A stretch of DNA of 64,000 bases, taken from positions 62,001 to 126,000 of the forward strand of contig NZ_JAKZKS010000005.1 of assembly GCF_022808615.1 (NCBI RefSeq), written 5' to 3'. Within the stretch, counting starts at the first letter, position 1; every line of letters starts with the position of its first letter. The translations under genes were made by a program, and so were the position numbers. Below the pieces are notes generated by a model, which worked only from the letters and a program-made list of their open reading frames with translations, was not told where the DNA came from and did not search any database. Source of the stretch: Bacillus sp. FJAT-47783. Its GTDB lineage: Bacteria > Bacillota > Bacilli > Bacillales > Aeribacillaceae. Below are positions 17,004 through 25,425 of the stretch, piece after piece.

Positions 17004-17111
17004 GTTAAACAAACGTTGATGTATAAACTTTTCGTTGCGATATTTTTAATTAAACGTTTGTTTAAATGTTCTGCACATGTCTTCTGCCAATTTAATTAAA
17101 CGTTTGTTTAA
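17004..17111. repeat. Cluster of the 20-bp palindromic motif TTAATTAAACGTTTGTTTAA (two full copies, one partial)
   Basis: Full copies lie at 17046-17065 and 17092-17111 and a half copy in opposite orientation, TTAAACAAACGTT, at 17004-17016. The motif is an imperfect palindrome centred on CG, the shape of a TetR-family operator. Other copies are at 15566-15585 and in the row at 20767-20953. Here it lies between two convergent genes, where a promoter-linked role is not obvious. Confidence 0.75.
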
Positions 17112-17128
17112 ACGTTGACCAAATAAAC

Positions 17129-17161
17129 AAGCTGACTGAATGCATCGTTTTCAGCCAGCTT
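17129..17161 (-). terminator. Terminator of the hydroxylase gene
   Basis: A stem of 11 of 12 pairs (AAGCTGACTGAA at 17129-17140, TTCAGCCAGCTT at 17150-17161) lies directly beyond the stop codon and is followed on the minus strand by TTTATTTGG. Confidence 0.65.
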
Positions 17162-17168
17162 CCACCGT

Positions 17169-18905
17169 TTACTGATGGACTAACTTAAGCCCCCTCTCAA
17201 TTAACACTGGATATTCATCGTTTAATGGTTTAATTTCTTCTAGCTGTTCTATTAATATCTTTTGCTTTTCTCGTAAAATCCCTTTATCAGCTAACAGTTC
17301 AATAACCTCAATTCGTAGTAACCAATCATTTGGAAATTGCTTCGTTAACGTTTCAATGACATTTAACAATCCTTCTTGCAGACAAATGATATCGCTTTCA
17401 TTTTCACGTAAGTCCCTGACTCTACCGTATAGCTCTTCAAGAGGTGTTAGCTCCTTTTGAACGAGAGGTTTTTGTTCGACTTCTTCGCTATCAGCAAAAA
17501 ACTGTTCATGGTCAGCCGCGCCAGCAAAAACAGACGTGATTTTTTCACCGACAGCTAAATCATACGTACCCCAATCTGGCTCAAATAGTATTTCATTGTT
17601 TAGTGAAACCTTGCAGTTTACAAATTGGATTACGAGTAGTTTTCCGTTTTTCCGGAGAAAGTGTGTAGGAATTCCACACACGTTAACGCCACTCGTATAG
17701 TGCAGTGTCGATTGTTTTCCAATCTCAATGCCGTAGCTACTTAATTCATCATCTGATAAGTCCTCTAAAGGTTTTTCGACATTCACTAATTTCCCAATCG
17801 GTGCACCAAACCCGTGATAATGGATTTCCTTACCATGATTCGGTAATTGTATTCCTTCGTATGCTAATGCTGATGGTCCTTCTGTTTTCATGTAAATGGC
17901 CTCACCATTATTATCTTTCCAAATTTTAGTTAGTGTTCCTGTTAGCTGAAGACCGGAGCTGTATTCAAAAGTTGCTGTACGGTTTGAACGAATCGCCTTT
18001 TCTAAACTTCCGGTTCCGCCAACCTTAAAAGCCATCGTTTTGGAAAATTCCTTTACTGCTGCAATAAGCTGATCGAAGCTTTCACATACAAATAATTGTG
18101 GTTGCGGCTTTGTAATATCAAAACCCGTCTGAATGACCCGTTCTAAATCAAATGGAATTTTTTCTACCGAATCTGTTACACTATTTCGTCCTTCTTGTAC
18201 AGAGGATAAAAGCCCTGCCCCATAAATTTTCGGATGATCCAACGATCCAATTAGTCCATATTCAACAGTCCACCAATATAAACGGGAAATTTGTTCTGCT
18301 TCTGACAATTCCGTTACAGCAGCTTGTTTTTCTTCAAAGTTTGCTTTTGCCTCTTCAATTTCTTCTTTTGTTGCCGTTCCACTTTCAAGTAAATTGGAGT
18401 ACGTTCTAACGGCTTCAAATAACTCATGTTCTTCTTTTGTTGCTAAAGCTTTTGATCCAATTTCACCAAATACCTTTACATATTCAGAAAATGTTTCTTC
18501 ACACAAAATCGGTGCATGCCCTGCAGCTTCATGTATAATATCCGGCGCTGGTGTGTATTGGATGTTTTCAAGCTTTCTTATATCCGATGCAATTGGCAAA
18601 ATTCCGTGAGCTTGGAAGTCGAAAAACACAACACCTGGGATAAATCCGTCAATATTCGCAGCACCCCACCCAAACGGAGCTAACGCTTCATTCATTTCTT
18701 TCACATTAGGAATCTTTTCAATTCCGATGCCAGATGCTTTTAATCCAGATGTGTATGCAGGATGAGCGATATCTTTTAAGAAATTGTGGTTTTGCCTCAT
18801 AACGTAGCGCCAAACCGCTTGGTCAATGGGCGTGTATTTATCATATTGTTGATCGACTACATATTTCTGTAAGTGTTTTGGAATCTTTTTTGCTTTCGCT
18901 TTCAT
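17169..18905 (-). CDS. phhA: Phenylalanine 4-monooxygenase-like aromatic amino acid hydroxylase, long form
   Basis: The N-terminal half is the pterin-dependent aromatic amino acid hydroxylase domain. The iron ligands are visible as PDIIHEAAGHAPIL (His 128 and 133, counting from the GTG at 18914) and Glu 218 in WWTVEYGLIGS. It would hydroxylate phenylalanine to tyrosine (or a related amino acid) using a pterin. At about 578 residues it is twice the length of the usual bacterial enzyme (about 260-300): a C-terminal extension of some 280 residues of unknown fold follows. There is no N-terminal ACT domain. The ATG at 18905 follows GGGAGAA closely; a GTG at 18914 is an alternative. No pterin-recycling gene is adjacent. 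Confidence 0.88.
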   Translation of the reverse strand: MKAKAKKIPKHLQKYVVDQQYDKYTPIDQAVWRYVMRQNHNFLKDIAHPAYTSGLKASGIGIEKIPNVKEMNEALAPFGWGAANIDGFIPGVVFFDFQAHGILPIASDIRKLENIQYTPAPDIIHEAAGHAPILCEETFSEYVKVFGEIGSKALATKEEHELFEAVRTYSNLLESGTATKEEIEEAKANFEEKQAAVTELSEAEQISRLYWWTVEYGLIGSLDHPKIYGAGLLSSVQEGRNSVTDSVEKIPFDLERVIQTGFDITKPQPQLFVCESFDQLIAAVKEFSKTMAFKVGGTGSLEKAIRSNRTATFEYSSGLQLTGTLTKIWKDNNGEAIYMKTEGPSALAYEGIQLPNHGKEIHYHGFGAPIGKLVNVEKPLEDLSDDELSSYGIEIGKQSTLHYTSGVNVCGIPTHFLRKNGKLLVIQFVNCKVSLNNEILFEPDWGTYDLAVGEKITSVFAGAADHEQFFADSEEVEQKPLVQKELTPLEELYGRVRDLRENESDIICLQEGLLNVIETLTKQFPNDWLLRIEVIELLADKGILREKQKILIEQLEEIKPLNDEYPVLIERGLKLVHQ

Positions 18906-18952
18906 TTCTCCCACTTTTTATCCACTCTCCTTTAATGAATAAATCTCCCCTC

Positions 18953-18980
18953 TAAAGAGACGTCACGTGATGTCTCTTTA
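18953..18980. promoter_or_regulatory. Inverted repeat upstream of the hydroxylase gene
   Basis: TAAAGAGAC (18953-18961) and GTCTCTTTA (18972-18980) form a perfect 9-bp inverted repeat around GTCACGTGAT, which is itself partly palindromic. It lies 48-75 bases before the ATG and could be an operator or leader hairpin. Confidence 0.4.
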
Positions 18981-19114
18981 TTGATGACCCCCTCATTTAA
19001 CTTCTCCACGAATTCCTTTAACACCTACTTTTCCATTATTAATTTTATTAAAAAAATCTGTCTGTTATTCTACAGAAGTCTTATCCGGCTAGTGGTGAAA
19101 CACAGCATTTAACC

Positions 19115-19222
19115 CGCAAGTTAGGACCAATTTCACGCAAGTTATGAAAATAAAACGCAAATTATTAGCAAAATCCCGCAAGTTCTTAAAAAAACAGCGC
19201 AACCACTAAAAAAAGTGCAAAT
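19115..19222. repeat. Helically phased degenerate array, CGCAA(G/A)TT core, period 20-21 bp
   Basis: The core occurs at 19115, 19136, 19156, 19177 and 19198, with a weaker TGCAAAT at 19216. Start-to-start distances are 21, 20, 21, 21 and 18. Only the core is conserved; the bases between differ from unit to unit. Read on the minus strand the core is AACTTGCG, matching the TTGC core of the larger array at 33406-33613. The array lies between two minus-strand genes, upstream of the hydroxylase and after the HD-GYP gene. Confidence 0.75.
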
Positions 19223-19244
19223 ATAAATTCTAGCATTATACAAA

Positions 19245-19269
19245 AAAACTTGAACAAAGTCCAAGTTTT
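19245..19269 (-). terminator. Weak terminator after the HD-GYP gene
   Basis: AAAACTTG (19245-19252) pairs with CAAGTTTT (19262-19269); on the minus strand a T-rich run (TTTTTTTG) follows. Confidence 0.5.
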
Positions 19270-19306
19270 ATAGTTTCTCTTTCTATTATCGGAAGTTCAG
19301 TCTCGT

Positions 19307-20341
19307 TTAGACCGTTATCGTAGTTTTTAAATGGAAATAATCCCTTAATCCAGAACGTTGTTTCATCATAATGAAAGAGTCTACTAACTCTGGATCGAAG
19401 TGTTTCCCTCGATTTTCTTTTAGATAAGCAAGTGCTTTTTCCGTGGACCATGCCTCTTTATACGAGCGTCTACTTGTTAATGCTTCAAACACATCGACAA
19501 TGCCAACGATCCTTGCCTCAAATGGAATCTCTGTTTCTTTCAGTTTTTTCGGGTAACCCGTTCCATCCCATCTTTCATGATGGTGTAGAATGATATTTTC
19601 AGCGACTTTAAAGCTTTTTTTGAATAAGTTTAAATCGATGTCTTCCACAATCCTGCTCAACATATCTCCTCCACTTAGTGGATGAGTTTCGATAATCATT
19701 CGTTCATATTTCGTCAGTGCACCAGGTTTGTATAAGATCCCTTCAGGAATACTCGCTTTTCCGATGTCATGTAAAATACTAGCACTAATAATATTGTCTA
19801 TATACTCCTTTTCTAATTTCAAATGTAATCTTTTATTATGAAAATGAATGAGCTCCTCTGTCAGCTTTTGTACCCTTAATAAGTGGACTTCTATATCTGG
19901 ATCCCGAATCTCACACGAGATCGCTAGCATTTTTAAGATTTCCTTCTTCACCTTTCTCGCTTCTTCCTTCGAAACGTACGAACCTTCTTTTAATTTTTCT
20001 AATTCTCGAAAAATCCCTAAATAGTAAATGTCACCTTCTATTTCGATTGGTGTAATCGTAATCGAAGAATGCCAATGATCCCCACATTTTTTTTGATTAA
20101 TAAAAACACCGGACCACGATTTATTTTGTTGCAAGTTTTCCTTTAATTGAACATATGCATTCGGATTGGTAAAACCAGATTGAAGAAAATTGGGGTTCTT
20201 TCCGTATGCAAAATCTTTCGTATAGCCTGTAACTCTCTCAAATGTTTCATTGACAGCAACAATTCTTTGATGACGATCTGTAATGATCACAGCATCTGCT
20301 AATAGTAAATAACCTTCTAATGCAGGATGTAAAGAAGCCAA
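19307..20341 (-). CDS. PAS/HD-GYP domain protein, probable cyclic-di-GMP phosphodiesterase
   Basis: The start is set at a TTG at 20341, which follows GGAGGA (20353-20348) at six bases. Longer in-frame extensions have no ribosome binding site and run into a MITE. The 344-residue product has a PAS domain (ADAVIITDRHQRIVAVNETF, then GKNPNFLQSG) over about residues 10-115, then an HD-GYP domain with LHDIGKASIP, HPLSGGDML, HHHERWDGTGYP and DVFEALTSRRSYK. These include the HD pair, extra histidines and the GYP motif expected of active enzymes. It would lower cyclic-di-GMP in response to a signal seen by PAS. It is a single-gene unit in an island with repeats on both sides. Confidence 0.88.
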   Translation of the reverse strand: MASLHPALEGYLLLADAVIITDRHQRIVAVNETFERVTGYTKDFAYGKNPNFLQSGFTNPNAYVQLKENLQQNKSWSGVFINQKKCGDHWHSSITITPIEIEGDIYYLGIFRELEKLKEGSYVSKEEARKVKKEILKMLAISCEIRDPDIEVHLLRVQKLTEELIHFHNKRLHLKLEKEYIDNIISASILHDIGKASIPEGILYKPGALTKYERMIIETHPLSGGDMLSRIVEDIDLNLFKKSFKVAENIILHHHERWDGTGYPKKLKETEIPFEARIVGIVDVFEALTSRRSYKEAWSTEKALAYLKENRGKHFDPELVDSFIMMKQRSGLRDYFHLKTTITV

Positions 20342-20462
20342 AATAATTCCTCCAAACTTAGATAGTCTCAATAACATGATGTATTTTTGTGTTTTCCTTT
20401 TAACTTGGAAAATGAATAAGGCTTTTTTGTAAGATGACCCTCTATTTATATCCTTGTAATTA

Positions 20463-20604
20463 GGTTCATCACCGTAACTTGGGGGTGACATAAAAACCAT
20501 CACTTAACATCTATTTTTGCATTCATAATTGCAAAAAAATGAGGAAATTGAAACGGGTACATATTTTTATAGAATTTATCACCCCCGACTTTTGGTGATG
20601 AGCC
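20463..20604 (+). mobile_element. MITE family B, copy 2 (142 bp)
   Basis: The element opens with GGTTCATCACCGTAACTTGG and closes with the inverted GACTTTTGGTGATGAGCC; the two ends match at 21 of 26 positions. It is flanked by TGTAATTA (20455-20462) and TGTATTTA (20605-20612), a target duplication agreeing at 7 of 8 positions. Its interior closely matches copy 1 (10220-10373) read in reverse complement. It sits about 110 bases upstream of the HD-GYP gene and so may have displaced or supplied its promoter. Confidence 0.8.
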
Positions 20605-20766
20605 TGTATTTAACAATACTGGTACAATTATCTTACATTGAATTGACGACAATGAGAAGAAAATTAAAGATTTGTCATAAAACTGATGAAAACGATTACA
20701 AAGACTCAAGCACATTAAAGTTGATTTTTCGTATGTATAATTCGTTATCCTGCATGAAACAGAAAT

Positions 20767-20953
20767 TTAATTAAACGTTTGTTTAAACATGATCGCTCTA
20801 CTTACAAATAGGTCTTCTTGGATATAATTAAACGTTTGTTTAATTTTCAAACCGTTCTTACTATTGCGTTTCTGCTGCTTAATTAAACGTATATTTAACT
20901 TGTTTAAGATTCTTCTACTTCGATTCCACACATTTAATTAAACGTTTGTTTAA
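20767..20953. repeat. Four regularly spaced 20-bp palindromes
   Basis: Copies start at 20767, 20824, 20879 and 20934. Three share TAATTAAACGTTTGTTTAA and the third has TATATTTAA in its right half. Spacers of 37, 35 and 35 bases are unrelated to each other. The geometry recalls a tiny CRISPR array, but the same palindrome occurs singly elsewhere and no cas gene is present. A row of TetR-type operators is the simpler reading. In B. subtilis the TetR regulator yerO and swrC sit at this point between dgkB and gatB; no such gene is in this window. Confidence 0.75.
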
Positions 20954-21003
20954 CTTCTGAGCTACTCATAGTTTCCCTACACCACTCGCTTTGTAACCAA
21001 AAA

Positions 21004-21037
21004 AAATACCACCCAATCTATTTATCGGGTGGTATTT
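21004..21037 (-). terminator. Terminator of gatCAB
   Basis: AAATACCACCC (21004-21014) and GGGTGGTATTT (21027-21037) form a perfect 11-bp stem, followed on the minus strand by TTTTT, ten bases after the gatB stop. Confidence 0.9.
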
Positions 21038-21046
21038 GCCTTTGTT

Positions 21047-22477
21047 TTAGCGTTGTTTAATTTCTTCTAATAAGAACTTGTTCACCATTTGCGGGTTCGC
21101 TTGTCCTTTTGTTTTCTTCATAATTTGTCCGACTAGGAAGCCGATCGCACGGTCTTTTCCGTTTTTGAAGTCTTCGATGGATTGTGGATTTTCGTCCAAC
21201 GTTTCGTTTACAAGTTGGCGGATTGTGCCTTCGTCTGAGATTTGGACGAGTCCTTTTTCTTTAACGATTGTTTCTGCGTCTCCGCCTTTTTCCATCAGCT
21301 CTTTGAACACTTTCTTCGCGATTTTTGATGAAATTGTGCCTTTTTCAATAAGTTTAATCATGCCAGCAAGGCTTTCAGGTGTTAACGCAACATCTGTTAG
21401 CTCTTTTTGTTCCGCGTTTAAGTAGCCGGATACTTCACCCATAAGCCAGTTCGATGCAAGCTTCGCATCAGCGCCAGCTTCGACCGTTGCCTCAAAGAAA
21501 TCAGACATTTCCTTTGTCAATGTTAAGACTTTTGCATCATATGCTGGTAAGCCAAGCTCTTCGATATAGCGCTTCTTCCTGACATCTGGAAGCTCAGGAA
21601 TCGATGCACGAACACGCTCTTTCCACTCTTCATCAATATAAAGAGAAACAAGGTCTGGCTCAGGGAAGTAACGGTAGTCTTCAGAACCTTCTTTTACACG
21701 CATTAAGATTGTTTTACCTGTCGCTTCATCGAAACGACGTGTTTCTTGTTGAATGACACCACCAGATAATAGAACTTCTGCTTGGCGTTTTTCTTCATGC
21801 TCAAGACCTTTTCGAACAAAGTTGAAAGAGTTTAAGTTTTTCAGCTCTGTTTTCGTACCGAATGCTTCTTGACCGATTGGACGAAGGGAAATGTTTGCAT
21901 CACAGCGAAGGGACCCTTCTTCCATTTTACAATCGGATACACCAGTATATTGAATGATTGATTTTAATTTTTCTAAGTATGCGTAAGCTTCTTCTGGTGT
22001 GCGAATGTCAGGTTCAGAAACAATTTCAATGAGTGGAGTTCCTTGACGGTTAAAGTCAACTAAGGAATATCCGTCACCAGAGTGTGTTAATTTACCCGCA
22101 TCTTCCTCTAAATGAAGGCGCGTAATGCCGATCCGTTTTTTCTTACCGTCAACTTCGATTTCAATCCAACCATTTTCCCCAATTGGTTTATCATATTGCG
22201 AAATTTGGTATGCTTTCGGATTGTCTGGATAAAAATAGTTTTTGCGGTCAAATTTTGTATCTGTCGCAACTTCACAGTTTAAGGCCATTGCTGCTTTCAT
22301 GGCAAACTCAACGGCTTCTTTATTTAGAACCGGCAAAACACCTGGATATCCAAGGTCAATAACCGATGTGTTTGTATTTGGCTCTGCTCCGAAGGCATTC
22401 GGTGAACTAGAGAAAATTTTTGATTTTGTCTTTAATTCTACATGGACTTCAAGTCCAATGACCGTTTCAAAGTTCAT
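21047..22477 (-). CDS. gatB: Asp-tRNA(Asn)/Glu-tRNA(Gln) amidotransferase subunit B
   Basis: GatB (476 residues) activates mischarged Glu-tRNA(Gln) and Asp-tRNA(Asn) by phosphorylation so that ammonia from GatA can amidate them. The family signature is clear: [20 protein letters not shown] at the N-terminus, [18 protein letters not shown] (zinc/tRNA region), [26 protein letters not shown], and the C-terminal YqeY-like helical tail domain. Length matches the family. It is the last gene of gatCAB, 13 bases after gatA, and ends in a strong terminator. Confidence 0.97.
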   Translation of the reverse strand: MNFETVIGLEVHVELKTKSKIFSSSPNAFGAEPNTNTSVIDLGYPGVLPVLNKEAVEFAMKAAMALNCEVATDTKFDRKNYFYPDNPKAYQISQYDKPIGENGWIEIEVDGKKKRIGITRLHLEEDAGKLTHSGDGYSLVDFNRQGTPLIEIVSEPDIRTPEEAYAYLEKLKSIIQYTGVSDCKMEEGSLRCDANISLRPIGQEAFGTKTELKNLNSFNFVRKGLEHEEKRQAEVLLSGGVIQQETRRFDEATGKTILMRVKEGSEDYRYFPEPDLVSLYIDEEWKERVRASIPELPDVRKKRYIEELGLPAYDAKVLTLTKEMSDFFEATVEAGADAKLASNWLMGEVSGYLNAEQKELTDVALTPESLAGMIKLIEKGTISSKIAKKVFKELMEKGGDAETIVKEKGLVQISDEGTIRQLVNETLDENPQSIEDFKNGKDRAIGFLVGQIMKKTKGQANPQMVNKFLLEEIKQR

Positions 22478-22490
22478 TCGTTCTCACCCC

Positions 22491-23948
22491 TTACAATTCC
22501 GGTTTTTGTTTATGGAAGTCTGTTGCTTGCTCGAACGCATGAGCAACCCGGTAAACCGTGCTTTCGTCAAAGTGTTTACCGATAATTTGTAACCCAAGTG
22601 GTAAGCCGTTTGCAAAACCGCACGGTACAGAAATAGCTGGCACACCTGCTAAGTTTACGTTAATCGTTAAAATATCGTTTGCATACATCGTTAATGGGTC
22701 ATCGATTTTCTCCCCAATTTTAAACGCTGGTGTCGGCGTCGTTGGCCCGATGATCACATCATAATTGGCAAGAACATCTTCAAAATCTTTCTTAATTAAT
22801 GTACGAACTTGCTGCGCCTTTTTATAATACGCATCGTAATAACCAGAGCTTAATGCGAACGTTCCAAGCATAATACGACGTTTCACTTCGTCTCCGAATC
22901 CTTCAGCACGTGTTTGCTTGTACATTTCGATTAAGTTTTCTGCATTATCTGTACGGTACCCGTAACGCACTCCATCAAAGCGTGCTAAGTTAGATGATGC
23001 TTCTGAAGAGGCTAATAAATAATACGTAGCGATTCCATATTTAGAATGTGGAAGTGATACTTCTTCCCACGTTGCCCCTAACCCCTCAAGTACTTTTAAT
23101 GCATTTAAAACAGACTGGCGCGCTTCTTCACTAACACCTTCGCCTAAATATTCCTTTGGCACAGCAATTTTCATTCCTTTTACATCACCCGTTAAAGCAG
23201 CGATATAATCTGGAACATCTACATTAGCAGAAGTTGAATCCATTTTGTCTAATCCTGCAATGGCTTGCAGTAAATATGCATTATCTTCAACCGTACGTGT
23301 AATAGGTCCGATTTGGTCTAAAGACGAAGCAAAGGCCACAAGACCAAAACGAGACACACGTCCATATGTAGGTTTTAATCCAACTACACCACAAAACGCA
23401 GCTGGTTGTCGAATCGAACCACCTGTATCAGATCCGAGAGTAAAAGGAACTTCACCTGCTGCTACAGCTGCAGCAGACCCACCGCTTGATCCACCAGGAA
23501 CTGTATCTAAATTCCACGGGTTACGCGTCTTTTTAAAGCCAGAGTTTTCATTGGAAGATCCCATTGCAAACTCGTCCATATTAATTTTCCCAATAGTTAC
23601 AGCCTCAGCCTCGTGGAGCTTCTGCATAACGGTTGCGTCGTAAATCGGATTGAAGTTTTCTAAAATTTTACTTGCACATGTTGTACGTAAATCTTTCGTT
23701 ACGATATTATCTTTAATACCAATCGGCATACCGAAAAGTAAACCGAATTCATCTTTGTTTCCGATTTGTGCATCAAGCTCTTTCGCTTTTTGACGCGCAC
23801 GCTCTTCATCTAATGTTAAAAACGCATCTACTTTTCCGTCTACTTCGGCAATACGGCGATAGGATTCATCAACTAAATCAGATACCGTAATTTCTTTCCT
23901 ATGTATCATTTCTTTTAACTCAGAAATTTTATGATCAAATAACGCCAT
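22491..23948 (-). CDS. gatA: Asp-tRNA(Asn)/Glu-tRNA(Gln) amidotransferase subunit A
   Basis: GatA (485 residues from the ATG at 23948, with GAGGGGAC upstream) is the amidase that releases ammonia from glutamine. The Ser-cisSer-Lys triad is visible at the positions known from S. aureus: Lys 79 in IGIKDNI, Ser 154 in [10 protein letters not shown] and Ser 178 in [12 protein letters not shown]. An in-frame ATG two codons earlier (23954) is less well placed. It is transcribed between gatC and gatB. Confidence 0.97.
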   Translation of the reverse strand: MALFDHKISELKEMIHRKEITVSDLVDESYRRIAEVDGKVDAFLTLDEERARQKAKELDAQIGNKDEFGLLFGMPIGIKDNIVTKDLRTTCASKILENFNPIYDATVMQKLHEAEAVTIGKINMDEFAMGSSNENSGFKKTRNPWNLDTVPGGSSGGSAAAVAAGEVPFTLGSDTGGSIRQPAAFCGVVGLKPTYGRVSRFGLVAFASSLDQIGPITRTVEDNAYLLQAIAGLDKMDSTSANVDVPDYIAALTGDVKGMKIAVPKEYLGEGVSEEARQSVLNALKVLEGLGATWEEVSLPHSKYGIATYYLLASSEASSNLARFDGVRYGYRTDNAENLIEMYKQTRAEGFGDEVKRRIMLGTFALSSGYYDAYYKKAQQVRTLIKKDFEDVLANYDVIIGPTTPTPAFKIGEKIDDPLTMYANDILTINVNLAGVPAISVPCGFANGLPLGLQIIGKHFDESTVYRVAHAFEQATDFHKQKPEL

Positions 23949-23966
23949 GGTCAATCAGTCCCCTCC

Positions 23967-24260
23967 TTATTCGAGAATAGATGGCACTCGAACTTGTCCA
24001 TCTTGATGATCTGGAGCATTTTTCAATACTTCTTCTCGTTCTAATCCTTGTTCAGGTACGTCTTCTCTCAAAATATTTTTCATATTTAATACGTGAGATG
24101 TCGGTTCAACATTTTCCGTATTTAATTCGTTTAATTGTTCAGCAAATGTAATAATCGCATCGAGCTGCGTTGTAAACATTTCCGCTTCTTCTTCAGTAAT
24201 AGCAAGCCTAGCAAGATGTGCGACATGTTTTACTTGTTCTTTTGAAATGCGTGACATCAT
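23967..24260 (-). CDS. gatC: Asp-tRNA(Asn)/Glu-tRNA(Gln) amidotransferase subunit C
   Basis: GatC (97 residues) wraps around and stabilises the GatA-GatB complex. The sequence has the typical small helical pattern ([42 protein letters not shown]). It is the first gene of the operon, with GGAGGTGAAGG before an ATGATG start. GatA follows 18 bases later. Confidence 0.95.
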   Translation of the reverse strand: MMSRISKEQVKHVAHLARLAITEEEAEMFTTQLDAIITFAEQLNELNTENVEPTSHVLNMKNILREDVPEQGLEREEVLKNAPDHQDGQVRVPSILE

Positions 24261-24419
24261 CCTTCACCTCCATCATATTCGAACAACTGCAATACTCTGA
24301 TAATATCAGAATTTAGGCTGTTAAAGCAACTAACCTTCTTACATTTGTTCCTATAAAGAGAAACTTCATTCAGTGGGGTTTTTTTCATCCCCCACTGAAT
24401 GTTAGTCCCTACGGGATGA

Positions 24420-24500
24420 CCTAAAGGCCCTTGTGACCCACAGGATGTGGGTTACACAGACGTTGCCACAGGACGTGGCGCTCTTAGTCTGTGTTCATTT
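24420..24500 (-). ncRNA. Bacillaceae-1-like structured RNA
   Basis: On the minus strand two hairpins have terminal loops GUCCU (stem GCCAC/GUGGC, 24479-24465) and AUCCU (stem ACCCAC/GUGGGU, 24452-24436). Paired RUCCU loops are the defining feature of the Bacillaceae-1 RNA motif. The first hairpin is enclosed by an outer 8-bp stem (24454-24461 with 24487-24494). Two longer hairpins flank the core: one at about 24367-24401 (CATTCAGTGGG paired with CCCACTGAATG) and one at about 24511-24561 (GTCCCCCACCT paired with AGGTGGGGGTC). Published examples often lie beside rRNA operons; this one lies between hsp20 and gatC. The assignment uses the recalled consensus, not a covariance search. Confidence 0.65.
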
Positions 24501-24594
24501 TTTCGGACCTTGTCCCCCACCTATTTTCTTTGCTTTACTACAGAATCTTGAGGTGGGGGTCTTACTGCCCGTTAAGAGTGGGATAAACAAGAAC

Positions 24595-24624
24595 AAATAC
24601 CGCCTCATAGTGCTGGCGGTATTT
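24595..24624. terminator. Terminator beyond hsp20, bidirectional
   Basis: AAATACCGCC (24595-24604) and GGCGGTATTT (24615-24624) form a perfect 10-bp stem with T or A tracts on both sides, 13 bases past the hsp20 stop. Confidence 0.8.
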
Positions 24625-24636
24625 TAACGATGATCT

Positions 24637-25056
24637 TTATTCGATTTCTATTGATTTTCCACGTTTTTTCCGAAGACGAATTTTGAGAACACCGTCTTTA
24701 TAGGTAGCCTTCATATTTTGATTTACTACATGTGTAGGGAGTTCTATTGTCCGTTTCGCCCCTCTTATTTTGCGCTTCGTGAGATATTCTTCTTTTTTTC
24801 CTTTTTTAACCGAAATCATTAATTCATTTCCTATTACTTTCACGTTTATATCTTCTTTCGGAATACCTGGTAGCTCTGCAGTTACTAAAAAATGTGTACT
24901 CGTTTCATATGTTTGGACAGGAAAAAAAGGCTCGACTAACTTATCACGAAAAAAATGATCAATCTCTGTTAGTAAAGTTCGTTGAGGATGTTTCGTAAAA
25001 AAATCATTTACTAATTTCATCGGTCCAACAGGTTCTTTTCTGAACTCCTCTGGCAA
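24637..25056 (-). CDS. Hsp20/alpha-crystallin small heat-shock protein
   Basis: The 139-residue chaperone holds unfolding proteins for refolding by other chaperones. The alpha-crystallin domain is plain: TSTHFLVTAELPGIPKEDI, NELMISVKKGKK, RTIELPTHV, and the closing ATYKDGVLKIRLRKKRG with the GVLxIxL motif. The C-terminal IEIE is a possible IxI oligomerisation tail. The start is a TTG at 25056 preceded by AGGAGG nine bases away. No CIRCE or CtsR box was seen upstream. Confidence 0.92.
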   Translation of the reverse strand: MPEEFRKEPVGPMKLVNDFFTKHPQRTLLTEIDHFFRDKLVEPFFPVQTYETSTHFLVTAELPGIPKEDINVKVIGNELMISVKKGKKEEYLTKRKIRGAKRTIELPTHVVNQNMKATYKDGVLKIRLRKKRGKSIEIE

Positions 25057-25425
25057 TGGGTCTTCCCTCCTTTTTCCTTTCGTTACAATTCTGTCTGTAC
25101 ATCATATGTTTTCAAAAGGTAGTTTGCCTACACGTTTCATGCAATTGATCGATTGTTCTCGCCCATTTTCAATCTGCTCTATACATTTTTTTTAATGAAA
25201 ATTCATTTCACGACAAAATATTGCATTCCCTTATTCACTTATGTTCCAATATTGATATTTATCTAAATATTTGTTAGTATAAAAAAGTCTCATTGTTTTA
25301 ATCAATTAAACCGATAATGTAACCGCTTCCAAAATTATGTATCTCAAATTTTCCTATTTTATTAAAATGATAATTTGCTATTTTTTCTTAATTTTCTGCT
25401 TATTTCTATTATATGAAGGGGGAAT
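25057..25425. other. Divergent intergenic region, nothing specific recognised
   Basis: This AT-rich 369-base region must hold the promoters of hsp20 (minus) and putP (plus). I looked for CIRCE, CtsR and SigB-type elements and saw none convincing. Confidence 0.4.

Noticed and set aside
18152-18409. Plus-strand ORFs inside the hydroxylase and other large genes
   Set aside because: Antisense shadows of strong coding frames with no start signals.
18953-18980. T-box leader for the hydroxylase
   Set aside because: A hairpin is present, but neither the conserved T-box TGGNACCGCG sequence nor a long leader structure was found.
20767-20953. CRISPR array
   Set aside because: Spacing is CRISPR-like, but the repeat is an AT-rich palindrome found singly elsewhere in the window, one copy is degenerate in the middle and no cas gene is present. 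Kept as a repeat finding instead.
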